DNA of 14,232 bases from JBFKMV01 sp041629655 (GTDB taxonomy: Bacteria > Acidobacteriota > Polarisedimenticolia > Polarisedimenticolales > Polarisedimenticolaceae). This document shows, piece after piece, positions 6,774-12,572 of the stretch. The notes beneath the pieces are model-generated. The model was not told where the DNA came from. It did no database searches and was given only the letters and a program-made list of their open reading frames with translations. The stretch covers positions 1 to 14,232 of the forward strand of contig JBFKMV010000135.1 of assembly GCA_041629655.1 (NCBI GenBank), written 5' to 3'. Positions within the stretch are counted from its first letter, which is position 1. Every line of letters starts with the position of its first letter. Both the position numbers and the translations under genes were made by a program.

Positions 6774-7730
6774 ATGAGACCCGCCGTGGCTTTGGTGTTG
6801 CTGCTCGGACTGGCCGCTGCCTGCGCTCCGGCCGCGAGGGCCCCGGCGGGGACCGTGGAGGCGACCTCGCTGCTCGGCGAGCCGCTGCGCCCGCCCGAAC
6901 CGTCTCCGGAGTTCCGCGCCGAGCAGCAGGCCCGGCTGGCCGAGGCCCGGGTCGCGTTGGACGCCGACCCGGACGACCCCGAGGCGTGGATCTGGGTCGG
7001 ACGCCGGACCGCGTACCTCGGGCGCTACCGCGAGGCGATCGAGATCTACAGCGCGGGCATCGCGCGCCACCCGGAGGATGCCCGGCTGTACCGCCACCGG
7101 GGCCATCGTCGGATCACGGTCCGGGAGCTCGACCGGGCGGTGGAGGACCTCGAGCGGGCGGCGGCGCTGCGGGAAGGCCGGCCCGACGAGATCGAGCCGG
7201 ACGGCCTGCCGAACGCGCGCAACATCCCGACCAGCACGCTGCACTCCAACATCTACTATCACCTCGGGCTCGCGCACTACCTGTCGGGCGACTTCGAGCG
7301 GGCCGAGCGGGCGTACCGCGCCTGTCTGCGCTTTTCCGGCAACCCCGACATGCTCTCGGCAACCACGCACTGGCTGTACATCACGCTGCGCAGGCGCGGT
7401 AGCGACGCCGAGGCCGCCGTGCTGCTCGAGCCGATCCACGCCGGCATGGACATCATCGAAAACCGCGCCTACCACCGCCTGATGTTGATGTACCGCGGGG
7501 AGATCGAGCCGGCGGCGCTGCTCGAGCAGGCGCAAACCGAGGGCGGCGTCGAATTGGCCACGATCGGATACGGCGTCGGCAACGCGTATCTCCAGGCCGG
7601 GCAACGCACGCGCGCCGTCGAGATCTTCGAACGGGTCCTGGACGGCGGGACTTGGGCGGCGTTCGGATACCTCGCGGCCGAGGCGGAGCTGGCGCGCCTG
7701 CGGATGCCGGCCGACGACGACGAGCCGTGA
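6774..7730 (+). CDS. TPR-repeat lipoprotein
   Basis: A 318-residue protein. ATG 6774 gives the leader MRPAVALVLLLGLAAAC with a plausible lipobox cysteine at 17, so it is probably a periplasm-facing lipoprotein; an in-frame GTG at 6753 would only add seven residues ahead of the leader. The mature part holds tetratricopeptide repeats: one around EAWIWVGRRTAYLGRYREA, a second through YRHRGHRRITVRELDRAVED, a third at YYHLGLAHYLSGDFERAERA, and a C-terminal one at YGVGNAYLQAGQRTRAVEIF. TPRs form helical scaffolds for protein partners, so a role in assembling or monitoring envelope complexes is likely, but the partner is unknown. The TGA stop overlaps the GTG of the DUF971 gene (GTGA, 7727-7730). 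The only start signal seen is a weak extended -10. Confidence 0.87.
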   Translation: MRPAVALVLLLGLAAACAPAARAPAGTVEATSLLGEPLRPPEPSPEFRAEQQARLAEARVALDADPDDPEAWIWVGRRTAYLGRYREAIEIYSAGIARHPEDARLYRHRGHRRITVRELDRAVEDLERAAALREGRPDEIEPDGLPNARNIPTSTLHSNIYYHLGLAHYLSGDFERAERAYRACLRFSGNPDMLSATTHWLYITLRRRGSDAEAAVLLEPIHAGMDIIENRAYHRLMLMYRGEIEPAALLEQAQTEGGVELATIGYGVGNAYLQAGQRTRAVEIFERVLDGGTWAAFGYLAAEAELARLRMPADDDEP

Positions 7731-8065
7731 GCACCGCGTCCCGCGCCGTCAAGCCGCGCAACCTGGCCGTCGCTCCGGGCGAGCTGGCGATCGCCTGGGG
7801 CGACCGCCACGAGTCGTACTACCCGTTCGAGATGCTGCGCCGGGACTGCCCCTGCGCGGAGTGCCGGACGATCCGCCGCCACCACGGACCCGCGGGGCCG
7901 CTGCGGGTCGCGCGCGAGGGCCCCGAGCCGGCGATCGTCGCGCTGGAGCCGGTGGGCGCGTACGCGGTTCGCATCGTGTGGAGCGACGGCCACCGCGCCG
8001 GCATCTTCCGCTACGCGGCGCTGCGCGAACGGTGCCCCTGTGAGACCTGCCGGGCCGAGCGCTGA
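7727..8065 (+). CDS. DUF971 (GBBH-like N-terminal domain) protein
   Basis: A 112-residue protein with the complete DUF971 pattern in two tandem halves. The first is LAIAWGDRHESYYPFEMLRR followed by DCPCAECR; the second is VRIVWSDGHRAGIFRYAALR followed by ERCPCETCR. This domain is also found at the N-terminus of gamma-butyrobetaine hydroxylase and fused or adjacent to Mrp/ApbC-type iron-sulfur carriers, where cysteines coordinate metal. Here it stands alone, and its two CPCxxC motifs could bind zinc or an iron-sulfur cluster. The GTG at 7727 was chosen because it overlaps the TPR stop by 4 nt and starts just before the conserved region; sequence upstream in this frame is only a shadow of the TPR gene. 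No separate Shine-Dalgarno is visible, so translation probably depends on coupling to the TPR gene. The molecular role is unproven. Confidence 0.88.
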   Translation: MSTASRAVKPRNLAVAPGELAIAWGDRHESYYPFEMLRRDCPCAECRTIRRHHGPAGPLRVAREGPEPAIVALEPVGAYAVRIVWSDGHRAGIFRYAALRERCPCETCRAER

Positions 8066-8078
8066 CGGCGGGAAGCGA

Positions 8079-8417
8079 TCAGCCGCAACCCGGGCCGTGC
8101 ACCTCGGAGTCCGCCACGCCCGCAGGCAGCAGGCTGCGCGCGAAGCCCGACGGATCGGCGTTGCGCCGGTCCAGCAGCTCGCGCAGCTGCCCCACGACTC
8201 TCTCGCGTGTCGACAGCCCGTAGCCGTAGATCGAGAGCGGGCCGAGCAGCGCGAGGTAGTAGTGGTTCGCGGCGTCGTGCCCGGTCGAGCACGCGCTCGG
8301 TTTCCGCGCCACGCGCAACAGGTCGTCGCAGGCCTCGGCCAGCTCGGCGAGCAGCGGCTCGTCGCGCAGGTCGGCCGGCACTTCCGGGAACCGCTGGACC
8401 AGCTCCTGAACGGTCAT
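8079..8417 (-). CDS. Small protein of unknown function downstream of flavin reductase
   Basis: A 112-residue protein that I do not recognise. ATG 8417 is 4 nt after the flavin-reductase stop, with AGG at a workable distance, so it should be the second gene of that operon. It appears soluble and mostly helical, without a signal peptide. Distinct features are three cysteines (30, 43 and 111), a central segment STGHDAANHYYLALLGPL (44-61) with two His and two Tyr, and a C-terminal GPGCG tail. The operon context hints at a flavin- or redox-linked role, but that is only inference. The gene ends 13 nt from the convergent DUF971 stop. Codon composition matches its neighbours, and the alternative frames here show nothing protein-like, which is why I accept it as real. 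Confidence 0.7.
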   Translation of the reverse strand: MTVQELVQRFPEVPADLRDEPLLAELAEACDDLLRVARKPSACSTGHDAANHYYLALLGPLSIYGYGLSTRERVVGQLRELLDRRNADPSGFARSLLPAGVADSEVHGPGCG

Positions 8418-8421
8418 CGAC

Positions 8422-8904
8422 CTATTCTAGCGCCGGCCCGTGGTACGCGCCCCGGTAGTACAGCAGCGGGTCGCCGTCGCGGGCGACCTCCCCGTGCAGC
8501 ACCCGCCCGAGGAAGATCGAGTGATCTCCCCCGTCGAGCAGCCGCTCGACCTCGCAGTCCAGGTAGGCCAGGCAACCCTCGATCCACGGGTTGCCGTGCG
8601 GCCCGGTGCGGAAGCGCACGCCCCGCAGACCGGTCGGCTCGGGCGGGCCGGGAACGGCGAACAGCCGCGCCACCGCCTCCTGGTCCGCGCCGAGGATGTT
8701 GACGGCGAACCGGCCGGCGGCGGCGGTGTGGTCGTGGGCCGCGGCGCTGCGCTCGATGCATACCGACAACAACAGCGGCTCGAGGGACACCGAGGTCACG
8801 GAATTCGCGGTCATGCCGTGGAGCCGCCCCTCGCGCTCGGCCGTCACCACCGTCACCCCGGTGGCGAAGTGGCCGATCACCCGGCGATAGGTCAGCGAAT
8901 CGAT
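8422..8904 (-). CDS. Flavin reductase-like, FMN-binding split-barrel protein
   Basis: About 160 residues matching the flavin reductase (FMN-binding split barrel) family over its whole length. Counting from 8904: RVIGHFATGVTVVTA (8-22), GMTANSVTSVSLEPLLLSVCI (30-50), FAVNILG near 66, GVRFRTG near 95, GDHSIFLGRVL (126-136) and LLYYRGAYHGPALE at the end. Such proteins reduce FMN or FAD with NAD(P)H, usually to feed a monooxygenase, or bind flavin for other reductions; no monooxygenase partner is in the window. The start is a real puzzle. The family expects a start right before DSLTYRR, but that codon is ATC (8904-8902), with a well-spaced GGGAG 9 nt upstream. Standard alternatives are GTG 8880, which cuts into the first helix, or GTG 9036 and ATG 9075, which would run through the htrA leader and promoter. 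I give 8904 as most likely. Confidence 0.85.
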   Translation of the reverse strand: MDSLTYRRVIGHFATGVTVVTAEREGRLHGMTANSVTSVSLEPLLLSVCIERSAAAHDHTAAAGRFAVNILGADQEAVARLFAVPGPPEPTGLRGVRFRTGPHGNPWIEGCLAYLDCEVERLLDGGDHSIFLGRVLHGEVARDGDPLLYYRGAYHGPALE

Positions 8905-8977
8905 GGGTTTGCGCTCCCTCGCGGCGGCGACCGCGGCCCCGCCAGCATACCCCGGGCGGCTTCCCGCCGCCCCCGCC

Positions 8978-9006
8978 TTGACACGGCCCGGCGGCGATCT
9001 TACGAG
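8978..9006 (+). promoter_or_regulatory. Probable htrA promoter
   Basis: A perfect -35 box TTGACA (8978-8983) is followed after 17 nt by TACGAG (9001-9006), a weak -10. Transcription would start near 9013, leaving a leader of about 60 nt. The location argues against long N-terminal extensions of the divergent flavin reductase gene. Confidence 0.5.
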
Positions 9007-9026
9007 AACGGGCGTCCGTCGATCGG

Positions 9027-9048
9027 GTCGCGGCACAGCCGCAACGAC
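9027..9048 (+). promoter_or_regulatory. Upstream hairpin in the htrA leader
   Basis: GCGGC (9030-9034) pairs with GCCGC (9038-9042) around a 3-nt ACA loop. GTC (9027-9029) can add pairs with GAC (9046-9048) across an AAC bulge. It is the first of two hairpins in the leader and may stabilise the structure described at 9059-9076. Confidence 0.45.
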
Positions 9049-9058
9049 AACATCCAAC

Positions 9059-9076
9059 CATGGAGTGTCTTCCATG
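9059..9076 (+). promoter_or_regulatory. Hairpin enclosing the htrA Shine-Dalgarno and start codon
   Basis: CATGGA (9059-9064) and TCCATG (9071-9076) are perfect inverted repeats. With a G-U closing pair (9065-9070) the stem is 7 bp with a TGTC loop. The 3' arm holds the htrA ATG (9074-9076), and the 5' arm holds GGAG (9062-9065), the best Shine-Dalgarno, 8 nt from the start. Both ribosome contacts would be hidden when the stem forms. A short stem of this kind could melt on warming, the principle of RNA thermometers. The structure is visible in the sequence; the regulatory role is inferred. Confidence 0.5.
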
Positions 9077-10645
9077 ATTCAGCCTGCCACGAAGAACAAA
9101 CTGGCCTTTGCCGGGGTGACCACCCTGGTGCTCGGCGTCGCCGTCCTGGGCGGCGTCACGATGCTGCCGGCGCGCTCGGCCGACGCGCTGCCGGCGGCCG
9201 CGCCCGCGGCGGCCCCGTCCGCGGGTACGGCGGTGCTGCCGCTGACCAACGCCTCGCTGTCCGCCGCCACCGAATTGGAGAACGCCTTCGCCGCGGTGGC
9301 GGACGTCGTCAACCACACGGTGGTCCAGATCCGCACCGAGCGGGTCGTCACGGCCGACGCCGTGAATCCGTTCCACGGCACGCCGTTCGAGGATTTCTTC
9401 TCGCCGTTCCGCGGCCCGGGCGACCGGGGTGAGCGCCGCGAGGCGCCGCGGCGCGAGTTCCGTTCGCAGGGGCTGGGGTCGGGCGTGATCGTCCGCGACA
9501 GCGGGTACATCGTCACCAACAACCACGTGGTGCGGGACGCGGACGAGCTGACGGTCCAGCTCCAGGACGGCCGGACCCTCGAGGCCGAAGTCGTCGGGAC
9601 CGACGCGTTCAGCGACCTGGCCGTGCTCAAGGTCGAGGCCACCGGGCTGCCGAGCATCAGCCTCGGCGACGCCTCCACGCTGCGCGTCGGCCAGTGGGTG
9701 CTGGCGTTCGGTTCGCCGCTGTCCGAGCAGCTCAACAACACCGTCACCGCCGGCATCGTCAGCGCCGTGGGCCGCCTGTCCAGCGCCGGCGAGGGCGTGC
9801 AGCAGTACATCCAGACCGACGCGGCGATCAACCCCGGCAACTCCGGCGGGCCGCTGGTGGACCTGCGCGGGCGGTTGATCGGCATCAACACCTTCATCTA
9901 CACCCAGACGGGCGGTTACCAGGGAATCGGCTTCGCGATCCCGGTGGACACCGTGCGCACCGTGACCGACGAGCTGATCGAGAGCGGCTCCGTGCGTCGC
10001 GCGCAACTGGGCGTGCAGTACGGACCGGCCAGCGATTCGCTGGTGCGCGCGCTCGGTCTGCCGCGCGGCGCGGCCCAGGTCGTCGACGTGGTCGAGAAGT
10101 CGGCCGCCGACGAGGCCGGCGTCGAGGCCGGTGACGTGATCGTGTCGGTCGACGGCAAGCAGCTCGACAACCACCTCGAGCTTTCGTCGTTCATCGCGAC
10201 CCGCAAGCCCGGCGACAAGATCCGACTGGGGCTGAACCGCAACGGGGAGCAGCAGACGGTGCAGGTCACACTCGGCGCCGCGGAGGCCGCGGAAACGGCG
10301 GCGAGCGCGTCGCGCTCCGGCGGCTCGGGTGAGGCCCGGATGCGGGAGGACCTCGGGCTGAGCCTGGCCGACGTCACGCCGGCGCTGGCCCGCCGCTTCG
10401 GCCTGGACGGCGACGAGCGGGGCGCGTTGATCACCGACGTGGATCCGTCCAGCGAGGCCTACCGCTCGGCCAACCTGCGGCCGGGCCAGCTGATCGTCGA
10501 GCTGGACCGGCAGCCGGTGACGAGCGCAGCCGACGTCGAGCGGATCTACAAGGCCGTGCCGCCCGGCCGGACGTTCCTGGTCCGCGTGCTGCAGGGCGAG
10601 CAGCGCAACACGCTGGTGACCGCGCTGACCAAGCCGGGCGCCTGA
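9074..10645 (+). CDS. htrA: HtrA/Deg-family serine protease with two PDZ domains
   Basis: A 523-residue envelope protease/chaperone. Residues 10-33 form an N-terminal hydrophobic segment (signal peptide or anchor), followed by an Ala/Pro-rich spacer. The trypsin-like domain spans about 70-305. Its triad is His151 in TNNHVV, Asp181 in SDLAVLK and Ser257 in GNSGGP, all intact. A loop rich in Phe and Arg (100-130) precedes the domain core, as in DegP/DegQ. PDZ1 covers about 310-400 (LGVQYG, VEAGDVIVSVDG) and PDZ2 about 430-520 (LRPGQLIVELD), joined by a Ser/Gly-rich linker. Length and layout match DegP/MucD-type enzymes that degrade misfolded periplasmic proteins. ATG 9074 was chosen for its Shine-Dalgarno GGAG and the hydrophobic leader that follows; upstream sequence in the frame carries the promoter. 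The leader can fold over the start codon. The gene converges on an M50 site-2 protease. Confidence 0.95.
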   Translation: MIQPATKNKLAFAGVTTLVLGVAVLGGVTMLPARSADALPAAAPAAAPSAGTAVLPLTNASLSAATELENAFAAVADVVNHTVVQIRTERVVTADAVNPFHGTPFEDFFSPFRGPGDRGERREAPRREFRSQGLGSGVIVRDSGYIVTNNHVVRDADELTVQLQDGRTLEAEVVGTDAFSDLAVLKVEATGLPSISLGDASTLRVGQWVLAFGSPLSEQLNNTVTAGIVSAVGRLSSAGEGVQQYIQTDAAINPGNSGGPLVDLRGRLIGINTFIYTQTGGYQGIGFAIPVDTVRTVTDELIESGSVRRAQLGVQYGPASDSLVRALGLPRGAAQVVDVVEKSAADEAGVEAGDVIVSVDGKQLDNHLELSSFIATRKPGDKIRLGLNRNGEQQTVQVTLGAAEAAETAASASRSGGSGEARMREDLGLSLADVTPALARRFGLDGDERGALITDVDPSSEAYRSANLRPGQLIVELDRQPVTSAADVERIYKAVPPGRTFLVRVLQGEQRNTLVTALTKPGA

Positions 10646-10659
10646 GCGTTCACGGCGCG

Positions 10660-10693
10660 CGACCGGGCGGCCGTCACACCGGCTGCCCGGTCG
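10660..10693. terminator. Strong hairpin between convergent htrA and site-2 protease genes
   Basis: The arms 10660-10673 and 10680-10693 form a 14-bp stem with one G-U pair (outer nine pairs CGACCGGGC/GCCCGGTCG) around a 6-nt loop, TCACAC. The loop contains the complementary strand of the site-2 protease stop (10674-10676). HtrA ends 14 nt before the stem. A T tract is missing on both sides, so I read it as a bidirectional terminator or mRNA 3'-end stabiliser without a classic U run. Confidence 0.7.
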
Positions 10694-11780
10694 TCGCCCC
10701 CCGCCCGCCGATCGCGGACTGGATCGAGATGAACTCACCGACGTTGTCGGTCGTCACCAGCCCGACCAGTCGGCCGTGGTGGAACACCGGCAGCGTGCGG
10801 CACGCGCACTCCTGGAGCCGCGCCAGCGCGGTCTCGAGCATCTCGTGCGCGTCGACTTCCTGGAACTCGCGCTCCATCACGTCGGCGACGCGGGCCGCCG
10901 GGCCGGGATCGGACAACGCGGCGAGCAGCCGGCTCTGGGTCAGGATCCCGACGAGCCGGCCGTCCTCGATCACCGGGTAGTCCTTCTGCGCCGTGCGCAA
11001 GGTCAGCTCGACCGCCGCGGCCAGCGGGCTGTCCGGGGCCAGCACCTCGAACTCGGTGACCATGGCGCGGCCGACCGGAATGCCGCTCAGCGCGGTCTTC
11101 ATCTGGACCATGCTCGATTCCTGGGCGGCCCCGATCCACACGAACAGCGCGATGAACAGCAACAACGGGTAGCCGGACAGCAGCCCGATGAACCCGAACA
11201 GGAACGCGAAGCCCTGGCCGATCACCGCGGCGGTCTGGGTCGCGCGCGTGTACTCCATCTGGGTCGCCAGCATCGCCCGCAGCACGCGGCCGCCGTCCAT
11301 CGGGAAGGCCGGGATCAGGTTGAACACGACCAGGAAGATGTTGATCAGCAGCAGCCGCTGAAGCAACGGCGACCCGGGCGCCGCGAGCCGCTGCAACGGC
11401 ACCAGGATGTCGGCCGCGACCAGCCACACCGACAGCGCCGCCGCGATCAGCACGTTGACGGCGGGACCGGCCAGCGCGACCCACAGCTCCTGCTTCGGAT
11501 CGTCGGGCATGCGCTCCAGCCGCGCCAGGCCGCCGATCGGCAGCAGCGTGATGTCGCGGGTGCGAATGCCGAAGCGACGCGCCATCAACGCATGGCCCAG
11601 CTCGTGCAACACCACGCAGCCGAAGATCGCCAGCAACAGCAACACCTCGATCAACGTCTTGCCGGCGTCGTTCGTCTGCGACCAGGCGTGGTAGGCCCAC
11701 CACGCCAGCAGCAGCAGGAACGTCAGGTGCATGTACACGCCGATGCCGGACAGCGTGCCGAGCCGGATGGACCACTTCAT
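10674..11780 (-). CDS. M50 site-2 intramembrane protease with CBS-domain pair
   Basis: A 368-residue polytopic membrane metalloprotease. HELGH (59-63) gives the zinc ligands and catalytic Glu60, and NLIPAFPMDGGR (154-165) supplies the third ligand, Asp162, in the family's typical NxxPxxPxDGG motif. About six hydrophobic segments lie in residues 14-215. Two CBS domains follow, at about 235-290 (with DYPVIEDGRLVGILT) and 295-355 (with TLPVFHHGRLVGLVT), which often sense adenine nucleotides. This matches the SpoIVFB/Rip3 group with C-terminal CBS rather than RseP with PDZ domains. ATG 11780 has GGAG 7 nt upstream and lies 13 nt after the DUF4197 stop, so the gene is probably the last of a sulfatase-like, DUF4197, site-2 protease operon. 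Likely substrates are single-pass membrane proteins such as anti-sigma factors, but none is encoded here. Confidence 0.94.
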   Translation of the reverse strand: MKWSIRLGTLSGIGVYMHLTFLLLLAWWAYHAWSQTNDAGKTLIEVLLLLAIFGCVVLHELGHALMARRFGIRTRDITLLPIGGLARLERMPDDPKQELWVALAGPAVNVLIAAALSVWLVAADILVPLQRLAAPGSPLLQRLLLINIFLVVFNLIPAFPMDGGRVLRAMLATQMEYTRATQTAAVIGQGFAFLFGFIGLLSGYPLLLFIALFVWIGAAQESSMVQMKTALSGIPVGRAMVTEFEVLAPDSPLAAAVELTLRTAQKDYPVIEDGRLVGILTQSRLLAALSDPGPAARVADVMEREFQEVDAHEMLETALARLQECACRTLPVFHHGRLVGLVTTDNVGEFISIQSAIGGRGATTGQPV

Positions 11781-11793
11781 CCCGCGTCTCCGA

Positions 11794-12507
11794 TCAACCG
11801 CCGAAGTACTTGCGCAGCAGCTCCGTCGTGCGCGCCGCGGGGTCGCGGCGGATCCGCAGCTCCTCGTCGGCCAGCGCGTCGAACAGGCCGTCCAGCGCCC
11901 GCCCGGTCACGTACTGCTCGAGATCGAACACCGGCCGCTCGACCAGCGGCATGCGGTTGATCCGTTCCATCAGCTCGTTGAACGAACGGGTCGCTCCCAC
12001 CTCGTCCAGCTTGCGATCGACGATCGGGCCGAACAGCCCGGCCAGGCGCGGGCCGGCGTTGGCGCGAAAGTAGTCGGTCGCCTCGTGCTCGCTGCCGCGG
12101 ATGATCGTCATCGCGTCGGCGAAGGTCATGCCACGGATCGTGTCCACGAACACGTCGGTGGCCAGCGGCGCCGCGGCCTCGGCCGCGCGGTTCATGCTGG
12201 TCACGAACTCGTCGACCAGGTCTCCGCGCCCGACCACGCGTAGCGCGCGGGAGAGATCGTCGAGCTTCTCCGGCACCTCGATGCGCAGGGCGGCGTCGCC
12301 CAGGAACCCCCCGTCCCGTCCGACCCGGTCCACGGCCCGGCCGGTGCCGATGCGGAGCGCCTCGCGCAGGCCGTCCTCGGGGGTCGAGGAGGCGGCGGCC
12401 GGCATCGACTCGATCGCCGAGATCAACGAGGAACAGCCGCTCGCCGGCAGGCACAGCGCCAGCGCCGGCAACAACAGGATCGTGGGCAGAAGCGGGTGGA
12501 TGCGCAT
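11794..12507 (-). CDS. DUF4197 lipoprotein
   Basis: A 237-residue protein matching DUF4197 along its length. It contains GLREALRIGTGRAVDRVG (46-63), GGFLGDAALRIEVP (66-79), VDEFVTSMNRAAEAAAP (98-114), the conserved MTFADAMTIIRGSEHEATDYF (127-147), and the C-terminal GRALDGLFDALADEELRIRR. ATG 12507 has a good Shine-Dalgarno (AGGAGAG, 5 nt away). The leader ends in PASGC with Cys25 followed by Ser-Ser, typical of an outer-membrane lipoprotein. The biochemical function of the family is not established as far as I know; it is common in Proteobacteria and some other Gram-negative lineages. The gene sits between the sulfatase-like gene (65-nt gap, with a possible promoter) and the site-2 protease (13-nt gap), so it probably shares a transcript with the latter. 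Confidence 0.92.
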   Translation of the reverse strand: MRIHPLLPTILLLPALALCLPASGCSSLISAIESMPAAASSTPEDGLREALRIGTGRAVDRVGRDGGFLGDAALRIEVPEKLDDLSRALRVVGRGDLVDEFVTSMNRAAEAAAPLATDVFVDTIRGMTFADAMTIIRGSEHEATDYFRANAGPRLAGLFGPIVDRKLDEVGATRSFNELMERINRMPLVERPVFDLEQYVTGRALDGLFDALADEELRIRRDPAARTTELLRKYFGG

Positions 12508-12544
12508 GCGGGCTCTCCTGTTCGGTCGACTCACCTTCGCTCGG

Positions 12545-12550
12545 ATTGTA
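12545..12550 (-). promoter_or_regulatory. Possible internal -10 element ahead of the DUF4197 gene
   Basis: The minus strand reads TACAAT, five of six consensus bases. A candidate -35, TTGAGG (12576-12571), lies 20 nt upstream, longer than the usual 17. A start near 12538 would give a leader of about 30 nt with a clear Shine-Dalgarno. It could let DUF4197 and the site-2 protease be expressed separately from the sulfatase-like gene. Confidence 0.35.
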
Positions 12551-12572
12551 GGGGCTCCGGGCCGCTCGCGCC

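Noticed and set aside
8061..8083. Terminator hairpin between DUF971 and the convergent small gene.
   Set aside because: Only 5 bp of stem with a 13-nt loop and no T tract; too weak to list as a feature.
8424..8429. TAGAAT on the minus strand as a -10 box for the 112-aa gene.
   Set aside because: It spans the last codons of the flavin reductase, no -35 is present at 16-18 nt, and the 4-nt gene gap points to co-transcription.
8905..9075. Flavin reductase starting at ATG 9075.
   Set aside because: The added residues lack family similarity and the segment carries the htrA promoter and leader; the ATG is generated by the palindrome around the htrA start.
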